NCBI GenBank assembly: GCA_910588225.1
Contig: CAJUQT010000032.1
Location: 1 to 14,690 of the forward strand
Source of the DNA: an uncultured Acetatifactor sp.
GTDB taxonomy: Bacteria > Bacillota > Clostridia > Lachnospirales > Lachnospiraceae
Length of the DNA stretch: 14,690 nucleotides
Direction: 5' to 3'
A model generated the notes under the pieces. The model did no database searches, was not told the DNA's origin, and was given only the letters and a program-made list of their open reading frames with translations. The translations under genes were made by a program, and so were the position numbers. This document shows positions 6,445-13,893 of the stretch, piece by piece; position 1 is the stretch's first letter, and every line of letters begins with the position of its first letter.

Positions 6445-6999
6445 ATGAGAGAGCAGGGTATTTCCACGACCACTGCAGCCCATGGGAGAAAGAGGAAGAT
6501 GCGGCTTAGACCATATAACGGTAAAATCGATTATGAATACCTGGAACACTGGGTGAACGATGAGAGAATTCATGTGCTGTGGTGCGCCAGGCTGCTTCCC
6601 TGGCCGCTGACTCGGGAAGCGCTGGATGCATTCCTGGAGCGGGATGCGCGGGAATGGGGCGGCTTTGCCTATGTGGCCACGGAGGACGATGGAAAACCGA
6701 TAGGATTCTTCCTCTATTCCACCAATGTGAAAGAGAATTCCGGTTTTCTGAAATTTATAGTGCTGGATCCGGAACTGCGGGGCAGAGGATACGGCGTGCG
6801 GATGATAAAGCTGGCCCTGAAATATGCCTTTGAGATTACGGGGGTGACGTCCGTGCAGCTGAATGTGTTCCAGGTCAATGCGGCAGCTGTGCGATGTTAT
6901 GAAAAGGCAGGGTTGAAGGTGCGTGTCGTGGAGGAAAATGCTTTTCGGTACCGGGAGGAGATATGGGCCAGATGTAATATGGTGATTGTGCGGTCATAG
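6445..6999 (+). CDS. GNAT family N-acetyltransferase
   Basis: This 184-residue protein has a complete GNAT core: an N-terminal R-L-R-P-Y strand (20-24), the acetyl-CoA loop R-G-R-G-Y-G (112-117) after F-I-V-L-D-P-E, and the N-x-x-A-x-x-x-Y-E-K-A-G-L motif (145-157). It transfers an acetyl group from acetyl-CoA to an amine; the acceptor (small molecule or protein N-terminus) cannot be read from the sequence. AAGGAGG (6434-6440) four bases upstream supports the ATG at 6445. An alternative start at 6499 would begin directly at the fold. No clear promoter is seen in the 78 bases upstream, and a terminator follows, so it may be read from its own weak promoter or by read-through from the zinc-ribbon gene. 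Confidence 0.88.
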   Translation: MREQGISTTTAAHGRKRKMRLRPYNGKIDYEYLEHWVNDERIHVLWCARLLPWPLTREALDAFLERDAREWGGFAYVATEDDGKPIGFFLYSTNVKENSGFLKFIVLDPELRGRGYGVRMIKLALKYAFEITGVTSVQLNVFQVNAAAVRCYEKAGLKVRVVEENAFRYREEIWARCNMVIVRS

Positions 7000-7023
7000 A
7001 CAGCATGTTTAATTATATATTTG

Positions 7024-7054
7024 AAGGTCAGACTTTTGAAGGTCTGGCCTTTTT
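7024..7054 (+). terminator. Rho-independent terminator after the GNAT gene
   Basis: AAGGTCAGAC (7024-7033) pairs with GTCTGGCCTT (7042-7051), 10 pairs including one G-T, with an 8-base loop and a T-run at 7050-7054. Confidence 0.85.
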
Positions 7055-7137
7055 ATATGCACAAGGGCATCCAAATGAAGAAAGTCAGCGGATAAAGGAC
7101 AGGCGTTATATTTGACATAAAAGTTATTTTGTGACAG

Positions 7138-7166
7138 TTTACGCGGCAATTCCGGTTTGCTATGAT
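7138..7166 (+). promoter_or_regulatory. Extended -10 promoter of the SGNH gene
   Basis: TTTACG (7138-7143, 4/6) lies 17 bases upstream of TATGAT (7161-7166), which carries the TGC extension at 7158-7160. Transcription would start near 7173, leaving a leader of about 85 bases. A separate TTGACA at 7112-7117 has no good -10 at proper spacing. Confidence 0.6.
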
Positions 7167-7257
7167 GATGGGAATATCAGCGGACAGAATCGGCTTACAC
7201 ATTGGACATGCCGGAATGCGCGGTAAGCTTTCTGCGAGTGCTGGAAAGGAGATTCCT

Positions 7258-7809
7258 ATGATTTTTGAAGACATGGACAGGATTGTTTTTGCAGGGGATT
7301 CTGTGACAGACATGGGGAGTGACCAACCAGTGGGAGAGGGATTATTTGACAGTCTGGGAACAGGGTATGTACGGATGATTGAGAATCTGCTGGCGGCTTT
7401 TTATCCGGAGGTGAATCTGCGTATTACCAATTCGGGAACGGCAGGAAATACCAGCAGAGATCTGCTGAAAAGATATCAGCGGGATGTGGTGGAACTGCAT
7501 CCGGACTGGGTGGCTGTCTGCATCGGAATCAATGATGTCTGGGCACAGTTTAACTGTCCGGCCATACCGAAATTTCAGGTGCTGCCTGAGGAATACGAGG
7601 AGAATGTACAGAAAATGATACTGGCTGTACGGGAGAATGCAAAGGGTATTTTTCTACTGTCGCCCTATTTTATAGAGGCAAACCGTCAGGAAAAAATGCG
7701 TGCCAGGATGAATGAGTATGTAGATATCTGCAGGAGGCTGGCAGGAAAATATGGCTGTCGTTTTGTGGATTTCCAGAAAAAGGGGATTTCTTGTCTGAGA
7801 ACAGATTAA
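7258..7809 (+). pseudogene. SGNH/GDSL hydrolase, C-terminally truncated
   Basis: The 183-residue product has SGNH blocks I (F-A-G-D-S, nucleophile Ser15), II (N-S-G-T-A-G-N, oxyanion Gly63) and III (G-I-N-D, Asn92). Relatives of this subfamily run to about 215-220 residues and end with D-x-x-H, which supplies the catalytic Asp and His. Here the protein stops at residue 183, shortly after F-V-D-F-Q, so that block is absent. The junction is a homopolymer (C-A-G, five A, four G): shifting frame there gives K-G-D-F-L-S-E-N-R-L-T, more family-like, but it also stops within a few codons. No D-x-x-H follows in any frame. Most likely this is an inactive remnant from a deletion; a truncated non-catalytic protein is the alternative. 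AAAGGAG (7245-7251) supports the ATG at 7258. Confidence 0.78.
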
Positions 7810-7926
7810 CATAATTCAGACTAAACTGCAACAGATTTCAATTTTTTTAATGGAGTATCTTTTTATGCGGTCAAAATTCAGAAAAGGATGAAACGAGTTG
7901 AAATGGAGAAAATATTTTGATATAAA

Positions 7927-7995
7927 ACTATCGGAGTAGTATTGACAGAAGGAAACTACTGTGATAGTATAAAAAGCGTAAACTATTGTAATAGT
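7927..7995. promoter_or_regulatory. Three ACTA-N6-TAGT operator-like sites (BlaI-type)
   Basis: Sites at 7927-7940, 7955-7968 and 7982-7995 each read ACTA-N6-TAGT, with starts 28 and 27 bases apart. The third (ACTATTGTAATAGT) is symmetric apart from its two central bases. They flank and overlap the promoter of the blaI-like gene and resemble the dyad operators bound by BlaI/MecI repressors, so they are the likely autoregulatory sites. Spacing near 2.5 turns suggests separate rather than same-face dimers. Confidence 0.7.
7942..7970 (+). promoter_or_regulatory. Sigma-A promoter of the BlaI/M56 operon
   Basis: TTGACA (7942-7947, perfect) and TAGTAT (7965-7970, 4/6) are 17 bases apart. The -10 overlaps the middle ACTA-N6-TAGT site, so a bound repressor would block RNA polymerase. 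Confidence 0.72.
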
Positions 7996-8048
7996 ATAAA
8001 CGCCGGAAAAAATCAACTTTTCGGTCATAGATTTCAGGAGGAATCAGG

Positions 8049-8408
8049 ATGAACATCAAACTTTTTGACTCGGAGCTGAAAGTCATGAATGTACTCTGGA
8101 GAGAAGGAGATACCACTGCGAAACGCATTTCAGACATTTTAAAGGAGGAGACAGACTGGAATATCAATACTACCTATACTGTGATCAAGAAATGCATCGG
8201 GAAAGGAGCCATTGAACGGCGGGAACCGAATTTTCTGTGCCATGCGCTGATTTCCAGGGAGGAAGTACAGGCGTCGGAGACGGATGAACTGATTGATAAG
8301 ATTTATGAAGGTTCAGCGGATATGTTGTTTGCCTCGCTGCTGAGCAGGAAAAAGCTTTCCCCGAAGCAAATCGACAGATTGAAAAAGATCGTGGAAGAAG
8401 GGAGGTAG
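8049..8408 (+). CDS. BlaI/MecI/CopY family transcriptional repressor
   Basis: This 119-residue protein has the family's winged-helix head: L-F-D-S-E-L-K-V-M-N-V-L-W (5-17), T-A-K-R-I-S-D-I-L and the recognition region N-I-N-T-T-Y-T-V-I-K-K. A helical dimerisation tail (S-E-T-D-E-L-I-D-K-I-Y... S-P-K-Q-I-D-R-L-K-K-I-V) follows. Family members repress their own operon and are inactivated by cleavage through the partner M56 protease. AGGAGG at 8036-8041 precedes the ATG by seven bases. The protease gene begins seven bases after its stop. It is not closely tied to a beta-lactamase gene in this window, so the regulated response is unknown. Confidence 0.93.
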   Translation: MNIKLFDSELKVMNVLWREGDTTAKRISDILKEETDWNINTTYTVIKKCIGKGAIERREPNFLCHALISREEVQASETDELIDKIYEGSADMLFASLLSRKKLSPKQIDRLKKIVEEGR

Positions 8409-8415
8409 AAGTAGT

Positions 8416-10347
8416 ATGGGACTGATGCAAAGGAGCTTTTACGGCGGGATTCTGATTCTGGTGATACTGATGGCAAGAGCGCTGTTGCGGAATAAATTGC
8501 CCAGAAGGACATTTCCCGTTTTATGGGGGATAGCAATGGTACGACTGCTGCTTCCATTTTCCTTTTCTTCTATATTCAGTGTATATTCCTTTCTGCAAAA
8601 GGAGACAGATGTGTTCAGCAATGCTGTTCCGGGGGTGCAGGGAGGTGTGGTACCTGCCGGAGGGCTGCCTGTTCTGAACGGAATACAGGATTTTGCTTCG
8701 GGAAAAGGAATAGCTGCAATGCCTGAGAACAACTTTTCAGCATTTTTCGCTGTCTGGTGTATTGGTGCACTTGTGTGTGCTCTGTTTTTCACAACATCGT
8801 ATATTCACTGCATGAGAAGGTTTCGAAGGGCTGTTTTGGTGGAGAGTGACTGGGTGCATCAGTGGTTGGGCAGCCGCAGAAGGGGAAGATTTATTTCCGT
8901 CAGGTGGGCACGCGGAATTGCCGCTCCGTTGACTTATGGGATAGTCAGGCCGGTGATACTGCTTCCGGAGAGACTTGTGTGGGAGGAACGCAGGGAATTG
9001 GAGTATGTTCTCCAGCATGAATATGTGCACATCTGCCATTATGATGCGTCGCTGAAGCTGGTGATGCTGACGGCATTGTGTATGCACTGGTTTAACCCTC
9101 TGGTCTGGCTGATGGCGGCATTGCTCAACAGAGACATTGAGCTGGCCTGCGACGAAGGTGTTCTGCGCCGTTTTGGAGAACAGGCAAGAGCAGGATACGC
9201 CATGACGCTGATTGGGATGGAGGAGAAAAAAGGTGTTCTGATGCCTCTTTATAACGGATTCAGTAAAAATGCCATTGAAGAAAGGATAAAATCAATTATG
9301 AAATATAAAAAAGTAACTTATGCGGCTGCGGGGGCAGCGGCATTGCTGATAGTGTTTATCGTTCTGGTTTTTGCCACATCGGCACAAAGAGCAGAGGCGG
9401 CAGAGGACGGGATGAATCCGACGCAAAACGACATGGATAATCAGGAGAATGTACTGATGGATCCACCGAGAGAAAGTGGAAGTCAGACTACCGCAAAACC
9501 GGAAGAGGAAGAACAACAGGACATTACCAATACGCCTGGAGAAGATACAGACAATCAGATAGAAAGTGGTACTGATGCGGAAAAAGGAGAATATACCCTA
9601 AGCTATACTTCGGAAGGCATGGAAGTGGAGGAACCGGCGAATCTGCATACAGGTGACGGTTACTGCCTGCTGGTTCCTGTGGAAGGATGGGCTGCATATG
9701 CTCCGGACGCATGGATGTGGGAAGCCAATGAAATGGTACAGTTCTGGATAAATGACTGTAGCGGAAGCACATGGGAACAGGTGGAAAAGCAGCTGCAGGA
9801 GAGTGGATATTCCAGGACGGAAGTGGATGGAATCCTGCGGAAAGAGGATGCGGACAGAATATTTCATGTCAATATAAGAAGAAGCGGAGAGCAGGTTATG
9901 TGCTTCAATTATACCTACCCTGCAGACCCGGAATATATCGAAGGATTTGAACTGTTTCTGTCTGTAGTGGCAGCGAATTTTGCCATACTGCCAAAGGAGA
10001 ATACACAGACTCCGTCGGAGGATGGAAAACTGGCGGAGCAGGCGGCGCTTGCCTTCTGGGAGGCATATCTGGCAGGAGATGAGGATGCTTTAAAGCAATA
10101 CCTGACAGCTGAGTATACGGGAGAACTGGAAGTATTTCCTGACGGACAGGATGGACATGTGGCACAGGAAGCGGAAGCACTGGCTGTAAAGGGAACGGAT
10201 ATAGGAGAACAGTCTGTGGGAGAACAGATTGAAGTATGGGTGGAATTCAGACCCTCGCTGAAAGCGGATTCTCTGGAATATCTGTGGATATCCATGGTAA
10301 GGGAAGCGGATGGATGGAGGATTGTTTCTTATGGACTGGAGATGTAG
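8416..10347 (+). CDS. M56 family (BlaR1-like) membrane metalloprotease with non-PBP sensor
   Basis: This 643-residue membrane protein has N-terminal hydrophobic segments (about 10-24, 35-58, 108-128, 215-236) and the zinc protease motif H-E-Y-V-H (201-205), with Glu242 in I-E-L-A-C-D-E as likely third ligand. A final membrane segment (about 302-321) follows, then an acidic, low-complexity linker (~325-390). The C-terminus is not the penicillin-binding sensor of BlaR1. Residues ~395-525 form an uncharacterised domain, and 536-643 look like an NTF2/DUF4878-type fold (A-L-A-F-W-E-A-Y-L-A-G-D ... D-G-W-R-I-V-S-Y). The protease domain is expected to trigger loss of the upstream BlaI-like repressor after an extracellular signal. 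The ligand cannot be read; it is probably not a beta-lactam. GGGAGG lies 10 bases upstream of the ATG. Confidence 0.9.
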   Translation: MGLMQRSFYGGILILVILMARALLRNKLPRRTFPVLWGIAMVRLLLPFSFSSIFSVYSFLQKETDVFSNAVPGVQGGVVPAGGLPVLNGIQDFASGKGIAAMPENNFSAFFAVWCIGALVCALFFTTSYIHCMRRFRRAVLVESDWVHQWLGSRRRGRFISVRWARGIAAPLTYGIVRPVILLPERLVWEERRELEYVLQHEYVHICHYDASLKLVMLTALCMHWFNPLVWLMAALLNRDIELACDEGVLRRFGEQARAGYAMTLIGMEEKKGVLMPLYNGFSKNAIEERIKSIMKYKKVTYAAAGAAALLIVFIVLVFATSAQRAEAAEDGMNPTQNDMDNQENVLMDPPRESGSQTTAKPEEEEQQDITNTPGEDTDNQIESGTDAEKGEYTLSYTSEGMEVEEPANLHTGDGYCLLVPVEGWAAYAPDAWMWEANEMVQFWINDCSGSTWEQVEKQLQESGYSRTEVDGILRKEDADRIFHVNIRRSGEQVMCFNYTYPADPEYIEGFELFLSVVAANFAILPKENTQTPSEDGKLAEQAALAFWEAYLAGDEDALKQYLTAEYTGELEVFPDGQDGHVAQEAEALAVKGTDIGEQSVGEQIEVWVEFRPSLKADSLEYLWISMVREADGWRIVSYGLEM

Positions 10348-10367
10348 CTTGCAAAAAATAATAAAAA

Positions 10368-10391
10368 CAGGGCTATTGCAGCCCTGCTTTT
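10368..10391. terminator. Bidirectional terminator between convergent genes
   Basis: CAGGGCT (10368-10374) pairs with AGCCCTG (10380-10386) around a 5-base loop. CTTTT follows on the plus strand and a long A-run precedes it, giving a T-run for the minus-strand transcript. It serves the M56 gene (plus) and the transporter gene (minus). Confidence 0.85.
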
Positions 10392-10403
10392 AACAATGTA
10401 AAA

Positions 10404-11699
10404 TTATTTCTTTTGCTCTTTCATAGGGCGAACCAGGAATAAACTGATCAGCAATGCCACAATGTACAGAACAATGGTGACATACAACACATTCTGATAT
10501 CCTGTGGGATTCACTGAAATGCCGTGTATCTCAGTGGGTTCACCTGTGGTCTCCACAATCCAGTTCGCCAGCTGGTTGCCTGTAAGACCTGCGATAGCCC
10601 AGGCAGAGAGGGTCAGACCGTGGATGGCGCTGATATTGCCCATGCCGTAATGATCGGAGAGCAGAGTGGGCACATTGGAGAATCCTCCGCCGTAACCTGC
10701 GTTTACCACGAAAATCAGTCCCAGTACCAGGATAATCAGCAGGGTATTTCCCTCACCGTTTTTAATGCCGCCTGTGATCATTACAATACCGGTAAATACG
10801 ATGGAGAGCACGAAAATCAGCTTGTAGATGGTATTTCTGTCCTTCATGGTATCGGCCCATGCGGAGAAGCCCAGACGTCCGCCTGCGTTGAAGACTGCGG
10901 ATACTGTGGAAATAATACCGACAACACCAGCAAGGCCGATACATTTTACAATCATTTTCTCCTGAGAAATCAGGGCCAGACCACAGGTGATATTGATGTA
11001 GAACATCAGCCAGATCCCTATGTAATTGGTGATGGGTCTGGATTTGATCACAGCCATCATGCCCTGGCCCTTTTCCGCTTTCTGAGGCTCATGCCAGCTG
11101 GAGGGCTTTTTCAGCAGCAGATGCCCTGCAAACATCATAATAAAATATACCACTGCAAGAATCAGGAACATTTTGTAGATGCTGCCTTCCCCCAGATTAT
11201 CCAGCATCGCCTGCATAATGGGGCTGGCAATGGCTTTCGCCGCGCCGAATCCGGCGACTGCCAGTCCAGTGGCCAGACCCTTTCTGTCCTCAAACCAGAG
11301 CATCAGTGTCTTCACCGGAGAGAGATAGCCGGTGCCCAGGCCGATCCCCATGATGAAACCATAGCAGACATAGATGCCTATCAGCGCCAGAATGTTGCCC
11401 TGATTCTTGCCGCCGTAATAGATGAAGAATCCGGTGCCGGCCATACCGCAGGCAAAGCAGATGGCGGCGATCAGAGAGGATTTGTGGATGTCCTTTTCCA
11501 CCACATTGCCCAGGAATGCTGCTGACATGCCAAGGAAGAAGATGGCAAAACTAAAGGCCCATTCCGTTGCACCTTTGGGGAAACCGATGTAATCGGCAAT
11601 ATCCTGGCTGAAGATGGACCAACAGTAGACAGTACCTATGCTGCAGTGAAGCAGCAGCGCCGGAACTGCGGCGCGTATCCATTTGTTTTCGCTTTTCAT
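10404..11699 (-). CDS. Oxalate:formate antiporter (OFA) family MFS transporter
   Basis: This 431-residue polytopic protein with about 12 hydrophobic helices has the OFA-type N-terminus (S-I-G-T-V-Y-C-W-S-I-F, 20-30) and the signature G-L-G-T-G-Y-L-S-P followed by W-F-E-D-R-K-G-L-A-T-G-L-A-V-A-G-F-G (about 120-152). This is typical of OxlT and related transporters (TC 2.A.1.11) that exchange organic acids at the cytoplasmic membrane. No oxalate decarboxylation genes are nearby, so the substrate is open; many members carry other carboxylates. The start at 11699 is preferred over 11711 because GAGG lies six bases before it. It is divergent from pyrF and convergent with the M56 gene. The frame is intact and length is normal. 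Confidence 0.9.
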   Translation of the reverse strand: MKSENKWIRAAVPALLLHCSIGTVYCWSIFSQDIADYIGFPKGATEWAFSFAIFFLGMSAAFLGNVVEKDIHKSSLIAAICFACGMAGTGFFIYYGGKNQGNILALIGIYVCYGFIMGIGLGTGYLSPVKTLMLWFEDRKGLATGLAVAGFGAAKAIASPIMQAMLDNLGEGSIYKMFLILAVVYFIMMFAGHLLLKKPSSWHEPQKAEKGQGMMAVIKSRPITNYIGIWLMFYINITCGLALISQEKMIVKCIGLAGVVGIISTVSAVFNAGGRLGFSAWADTMKDRNTIYKLIFVLSIVFTGIVMITGGIKNGEGNTLLIILVLGLIFVVNAGYGGGFSNVPTLLSDHYGMGNISAIHGLTLSAWAIAGLTGNQLANWIVETTGEPTEIHGISVNPTGYQNVLYVTIVLYIVALLISLFLVRPMKEQKK

Positions 11700-11730
11700 G
11701 TTGTACCTCATTTCTTATTATGTAATTTTG

Positions 11731-11760
11731 ATAATAGAATCTGCCTTCTGATTCTATTAT
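11731..11760 (-). other. Perfect 11-base inverted repeat in the transporter leader
   Basis: ATAATAGAATC (11731-11741) and GATTCTATTAT (11750-11760) are exact complements with an 8-base loop. It lies just downstream of the predicted -10 of the minus-strand transporter promoter, so it is either an operator or a 5' hairpin of the mRNA. No T-run follows on either strand, so it is not a terminator. Confidence 0.7.
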
Positions 11761-11771
11761 TTGCATATGCT

Positions 11772-11800
11772 ATTGTACTCGCTTAAGTGTGAAAATGCAA
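11772..11800 (-). promoter_or_regulatory. Sigma-A promoter of the transporter gene
   Basis: Read on the minus strand, TTGCAT (11800-11795) and TACAAT (11777-11772) are 17 bases apart; matches are 4/6 and 5/6. Transcription would start near 11765 on the minus strand, about 65 bases before the ATG. Confidence 0.75.
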
Positions 11801-11823
11801 GCAATACTTCGACGGTATGAAGC

Positions 11824-11852
11824 TTGTCATGAAAGAAATTTTATGGTAGGAT
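11824..11852 (+). promoter_or_regulatory. Sigma-A promoter of pyrF
   Basis: TTGTCA (11824-11829, 5/6) lies 17 bases from TAGGAT (11847-11852, 4/6), which has a TGG extension at 11844-11846. The predicted leader of about 100 bases is purine-rich and includes a small GGAAAATTCC palindrome. It is arranged back-to-back with the transporter promoter. Confidence 0.6.
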
Positions 11853-11957
11853 GGGAAAAGAAAAAAGAGCATGGAAAATTCCAACGCCGGAATGCCGAAA
11901 AAAGGAAAAAGAAGCGGTAAAGGCAAGAAAAATGAGAATGAGGAAAGGTGTGGACTT

Positions 11958-12929
11958 ATGATCAACAAACTGATAACGAAGATTCAGAAGACAAAGGCCC
12001 CTATTGTGGTGGGACTGGACCCCATGATGAAATTTGTACCGGAACAGATCCGCCGGGCAGCTTTTGCGGAGCACGGAGAGACACTGGATGGAGCGGCGGA
12101 GGCTATATGGCAGTATAACAAAGGGATTGTGGATGCCATCTATGATCTGGTGCCGGCAGTTAAGCCTCAGATTGCCATGTATGAGCAGTTCGGCATTCCC
12201 GGGCTGATTGCTTTTCAGAAAACGGTGAATTACTGTAAGGAAAAAGATCTGGTGGTAATCGGTGACATCAAGAGAGGAGATATCGGTTCCACTTCCGAGG
12301 CATATGCGGCGGGGCATCTGGGTAAGGTACAGGTGGGAAGCAGCTTGTGTACCGCTTTTGATGAAGATTTTGTCACAGTGAATCCTTATCTTGGTTCCGA
12401 TGGAGTCAGACCTTTTATGGATATTTGCAAGGAAGAACACAAAGGAATCTTCGTGCTTGTGAAAACCTCCAATCCCAGCAGCGGCGAACTGCAGGATCGC
12501 CTGGTGAGAGCAGAGGAAGGCAGTACAGCCGGAACGGAAAGCGGGGACAGGCCTGTTTACGAGATTGTGGGCAGTCAGGTGGCAGCCTGGGGAGCGGAAT
12601 GTATGCCTGAGTCCGGTGAGTACAGCTATGTGGGCGCCGTGGTGGGCGCTACTTATCCGGAGCAGGGAAAGGTTCTTCGGAAAATCATGCCAAGGACTTT
12701 GATTCTGGTTCCGGGATACGGCGCTCAGGGCGGTAAAGGTGCGGATTTGGTGCACTTCTTTAACGAGGATGGCCTGGGAGCCATCATCAATTCTTCCAGA
12801 GGCATTATTGCGGCGCATCAGCAGGAAAAATATGCCCATTTTGGAGAGGCAGGCTATGCGGAGGCCGCCAGGGAAGCAGTGCTGGAGATGAGGCGGGATA
12901 TTGTTTCCGCACTGGAGAGAAGAGGGTAG
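11958..12929 (+). CDS. pyrF: Orotidine-5'-phosphate decarboxylase
   Basis: This is the last enzyme of de novo UMP synthesis, converting OMP to UMP and CO2. The 323-residue product is the long (type 2) PyrF form. It shows V-V-G-L-D-P (17-22), V-K-P-Q (68-71), the catalytic G-D-I-K-R-G-D-I-G-S-T (102-112; Asp103, Lys105, Asp108), N-P-Y-L-G-S-D-G (142-149), V-K-T-S-N-P-S-S-G (168-176), and the phosphate-binding G-Y-G-A-Q-G-G and N-S-S-R-G near the C-terminus. The ATG at 11958 aligns with the family start and has GGAAAGG nine bases upstream; an in-frame ATG at 11871 would add a Lys-rich 29-residue tail without a clear ribosome site. No other pyr gene is in the window. The following APH-like gene starts 58 bases later and may share the transcript. 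Confidence 0.96.
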   Translation: MINKLITKIQKTKAPIVVGLDPMMKFVPEQIRRAAFAEHGETLDGAAEAIWQYNKGIVDAIYDLVPAVKPQIAMYEQFGIPGLIAFQKTVNYCKEKDLVVIGDIKRGDIGSTSEAYAAGHLGKVQVGSSLCTAFDEDFVTVNPYLGSDGVRPFMDICKEEHKGIFVLVKTSNPSSGELQDRLVRAEEGSTAGTESGDRPVYEIVGSQVAAWGAECMPESGEYSYVGAVVGATYPEQGKVLRKIMPRTLILVPGYGAQGGKGADLVHFFNEDGLGAIINSSRGIIAAHQQEKYAHFGEAGYAEAAREAVLEMRRDIVSALERRG

Positions 12930-12987
12930 CACAAGGAGCTTTTGTAAGTACATGAGAGTGCAGGCGGTATGCCTGCGGAGGAATAGC

Positions 12988-13788
12988 ATGAAAATCACAG
13001 AGATTCCCGGAAAAATCCGGAAAATAACAGGCGACAGACCTTTTCAGACAGATGAGACAGGAATGTCGGATTCAGAAGTCATTTTATTTGAAGATATGGT
13101 TCTGAAAGTGCAGGCCGCGGACAGAATGGGAGAGGCTGCAAATGAATATCAGATGATGCAGTGGCTGCAGGGAAAGCTGCCTGTTCCCAAAGTGTTTGCC
13201 TGTGAAGAGAAAGACGGGAAAAGCTGGCTTCTGATGACGAGACTTCCGGGGAAAATGCTCTGTGATGAAAGGTATATGAAGGATCCGGAGCTGCTGCTCC
13301 AAGTTCTGACAGATAGTCTGAAGCTGCTGTGGAACGTTAGTATTTCCGACTGCCCGTGTGTGAACAATCTGGACAAAAAGCTGCAGATGGCCAGATATAA
13401 TGTGGAGAACGGTTTGGTGGATATGGATAATGTGGAGCCGGATACCTTTGGGGAAGGTGGGTTTCGAAGTCCCGGACATTTGCTGGAATGGCTGGAGGAA
13501 AACCGGCCGGAGGAGGAAATCGTCCTTTCCCACGGAGATTTCTGTCTCCCGAATATTTTCGCGGATAAGGAAAAGCCCGGCGGATTTATCGATCTGGGCA
13601 AGACCGGAACCGCGGACAAATGGCTGGATATAGCGCTGGCATTCCGCAGTCTCAGCCATAATTACAGTGGGAGATACGGCGGTAAAGGATATGAAGGTTT
13701 CCGGGCGGAGAGACTGTTCGAGAAGCTGGGGCTTGAGCCGGACTACGAGAAGCTGAAATATTACATCCTGCTGGATGAATTGTTCTGA
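12988..13788 (+). CDS. APH(3')-family aminoglycoside phosphotransferase homologue
   Basis: This 266-residue kinase-like protein is similar along its whole length to APH(3') enzymes, which phosphorylate the 3'-OH of aminoglycosides such as kanamycin using ATP. Seen residues: Lys40 (V-L-K-V) and Glu53 for ATP, L-P-V-P-K-V (64-69), S-H-G-D-F-C-L-P-N-I (181-190) with catalytic Asp184 and metal-binding Asn189, G-F-I-D-L-G (199-204) with Asp202, and the closing Y-Y-I-L-L-D-E-L-F of APH(3')-IIIa. The loop reads H-G-D-x-C-L-P-N as in APH(3')-II, so it is a divergent member. All catalytic residues are intact, but sequence alone does not prove resistance. GGAGG (12977-12981) six bases upstream sets the start; a longer reading from 12901 lies inside pyrF. 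No mobile-element sequence flanks it. Confidence 0.9.
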   Translation: MKITEIPGKIRKITGDRPFQTDETGMSDSEVILFEDMVLKVQAADRMGEAANEYQMMQWLQGKLPVPKVFACEEKDGKSWLLMTRLPGKMLCDERYMKDPELLLQVLTDSLKLLWNVSISDCPCVNNLDKKLQMARYNVENGLVDMDNVEPDTFGEGGFRSPGHLLEWLEENRPEEEIVLSHGDFCLPNIFADKEKPGGFIDLGKTGTADKWLDIALAFRSLSHNYSGRYGGKGYEGFRAERLFEKLGLEPDYEKLKYYILLDELF

Positions 13789-13810
13789 CATGAATTTAAT
13801 TTTTAATTTA

Positions 13811-13839
13811 TTGACAACTCTGTTATTATGGAGGAAAAT
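13811..13839 (+). promoter_or_regulatory. Probable promoter of the G3E GTPase gene
   Basis: A perfect TTGACA (13811-13816) is followed after 17 bases by GAAAAT (13834-13839, 4/6). Surrounding sequence is A/T-rich. Transcription would start near 13846, so the hairpin at 13867-13893 would lie in the leader. Confidence 0.5.
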
Positions 13840-13866
13840 GAAGTAAAATAGAAAGGGGTTGAGCAA

Positions 13867-13893
13867 AGTGTATGCGGAAAGTCCGTATACACT
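13867..13893. other. 12-pair hairpin or dyad in the GTPase leader
   Basis: AGTGTATGCGGA (13867-13878) pairs with TCCGTATACACT (13882-13893), 12 pairs including one G-T, across a 3-base loop. The sequence after it (ATCTTTGTTG) is only mildly T-rich. It may be an aph terminator, an attenuator or an operator; its place 40 bases before the GTPase gene leaves all three open. Confidence 0.65.

Noticed and set aside
7112..7117. TTGACA as the -35 of the SGNH gene
   Set aside because: No acceptable -10 lies 16-18 bases downstream; the extended -10 at 7158-7166 with TTTACG fits better.
10524..11525. 333-codon plus-strand open frame opposite the transporter
   Set aside because: The minus-strand MFS protein has clear family motifs, promoter and ribosome site; the plus frame is His/Gln/Cys-rich mirror sequence.
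12960..12976. GCAGGC/GCCTGC hairpin just before the aph ribosome site as a translational attenuator
   Set aside because: The stem is only six pairs, does not sequester the GGAGG, and no separate leader peptide with its own ribosome site precedes it.
11841..12998. 385-codon minus-strand open frame opposite pyrF
   Set aside because: pyrF is unambiguous; the antisense frame has no motif and its length follows from codon bias.
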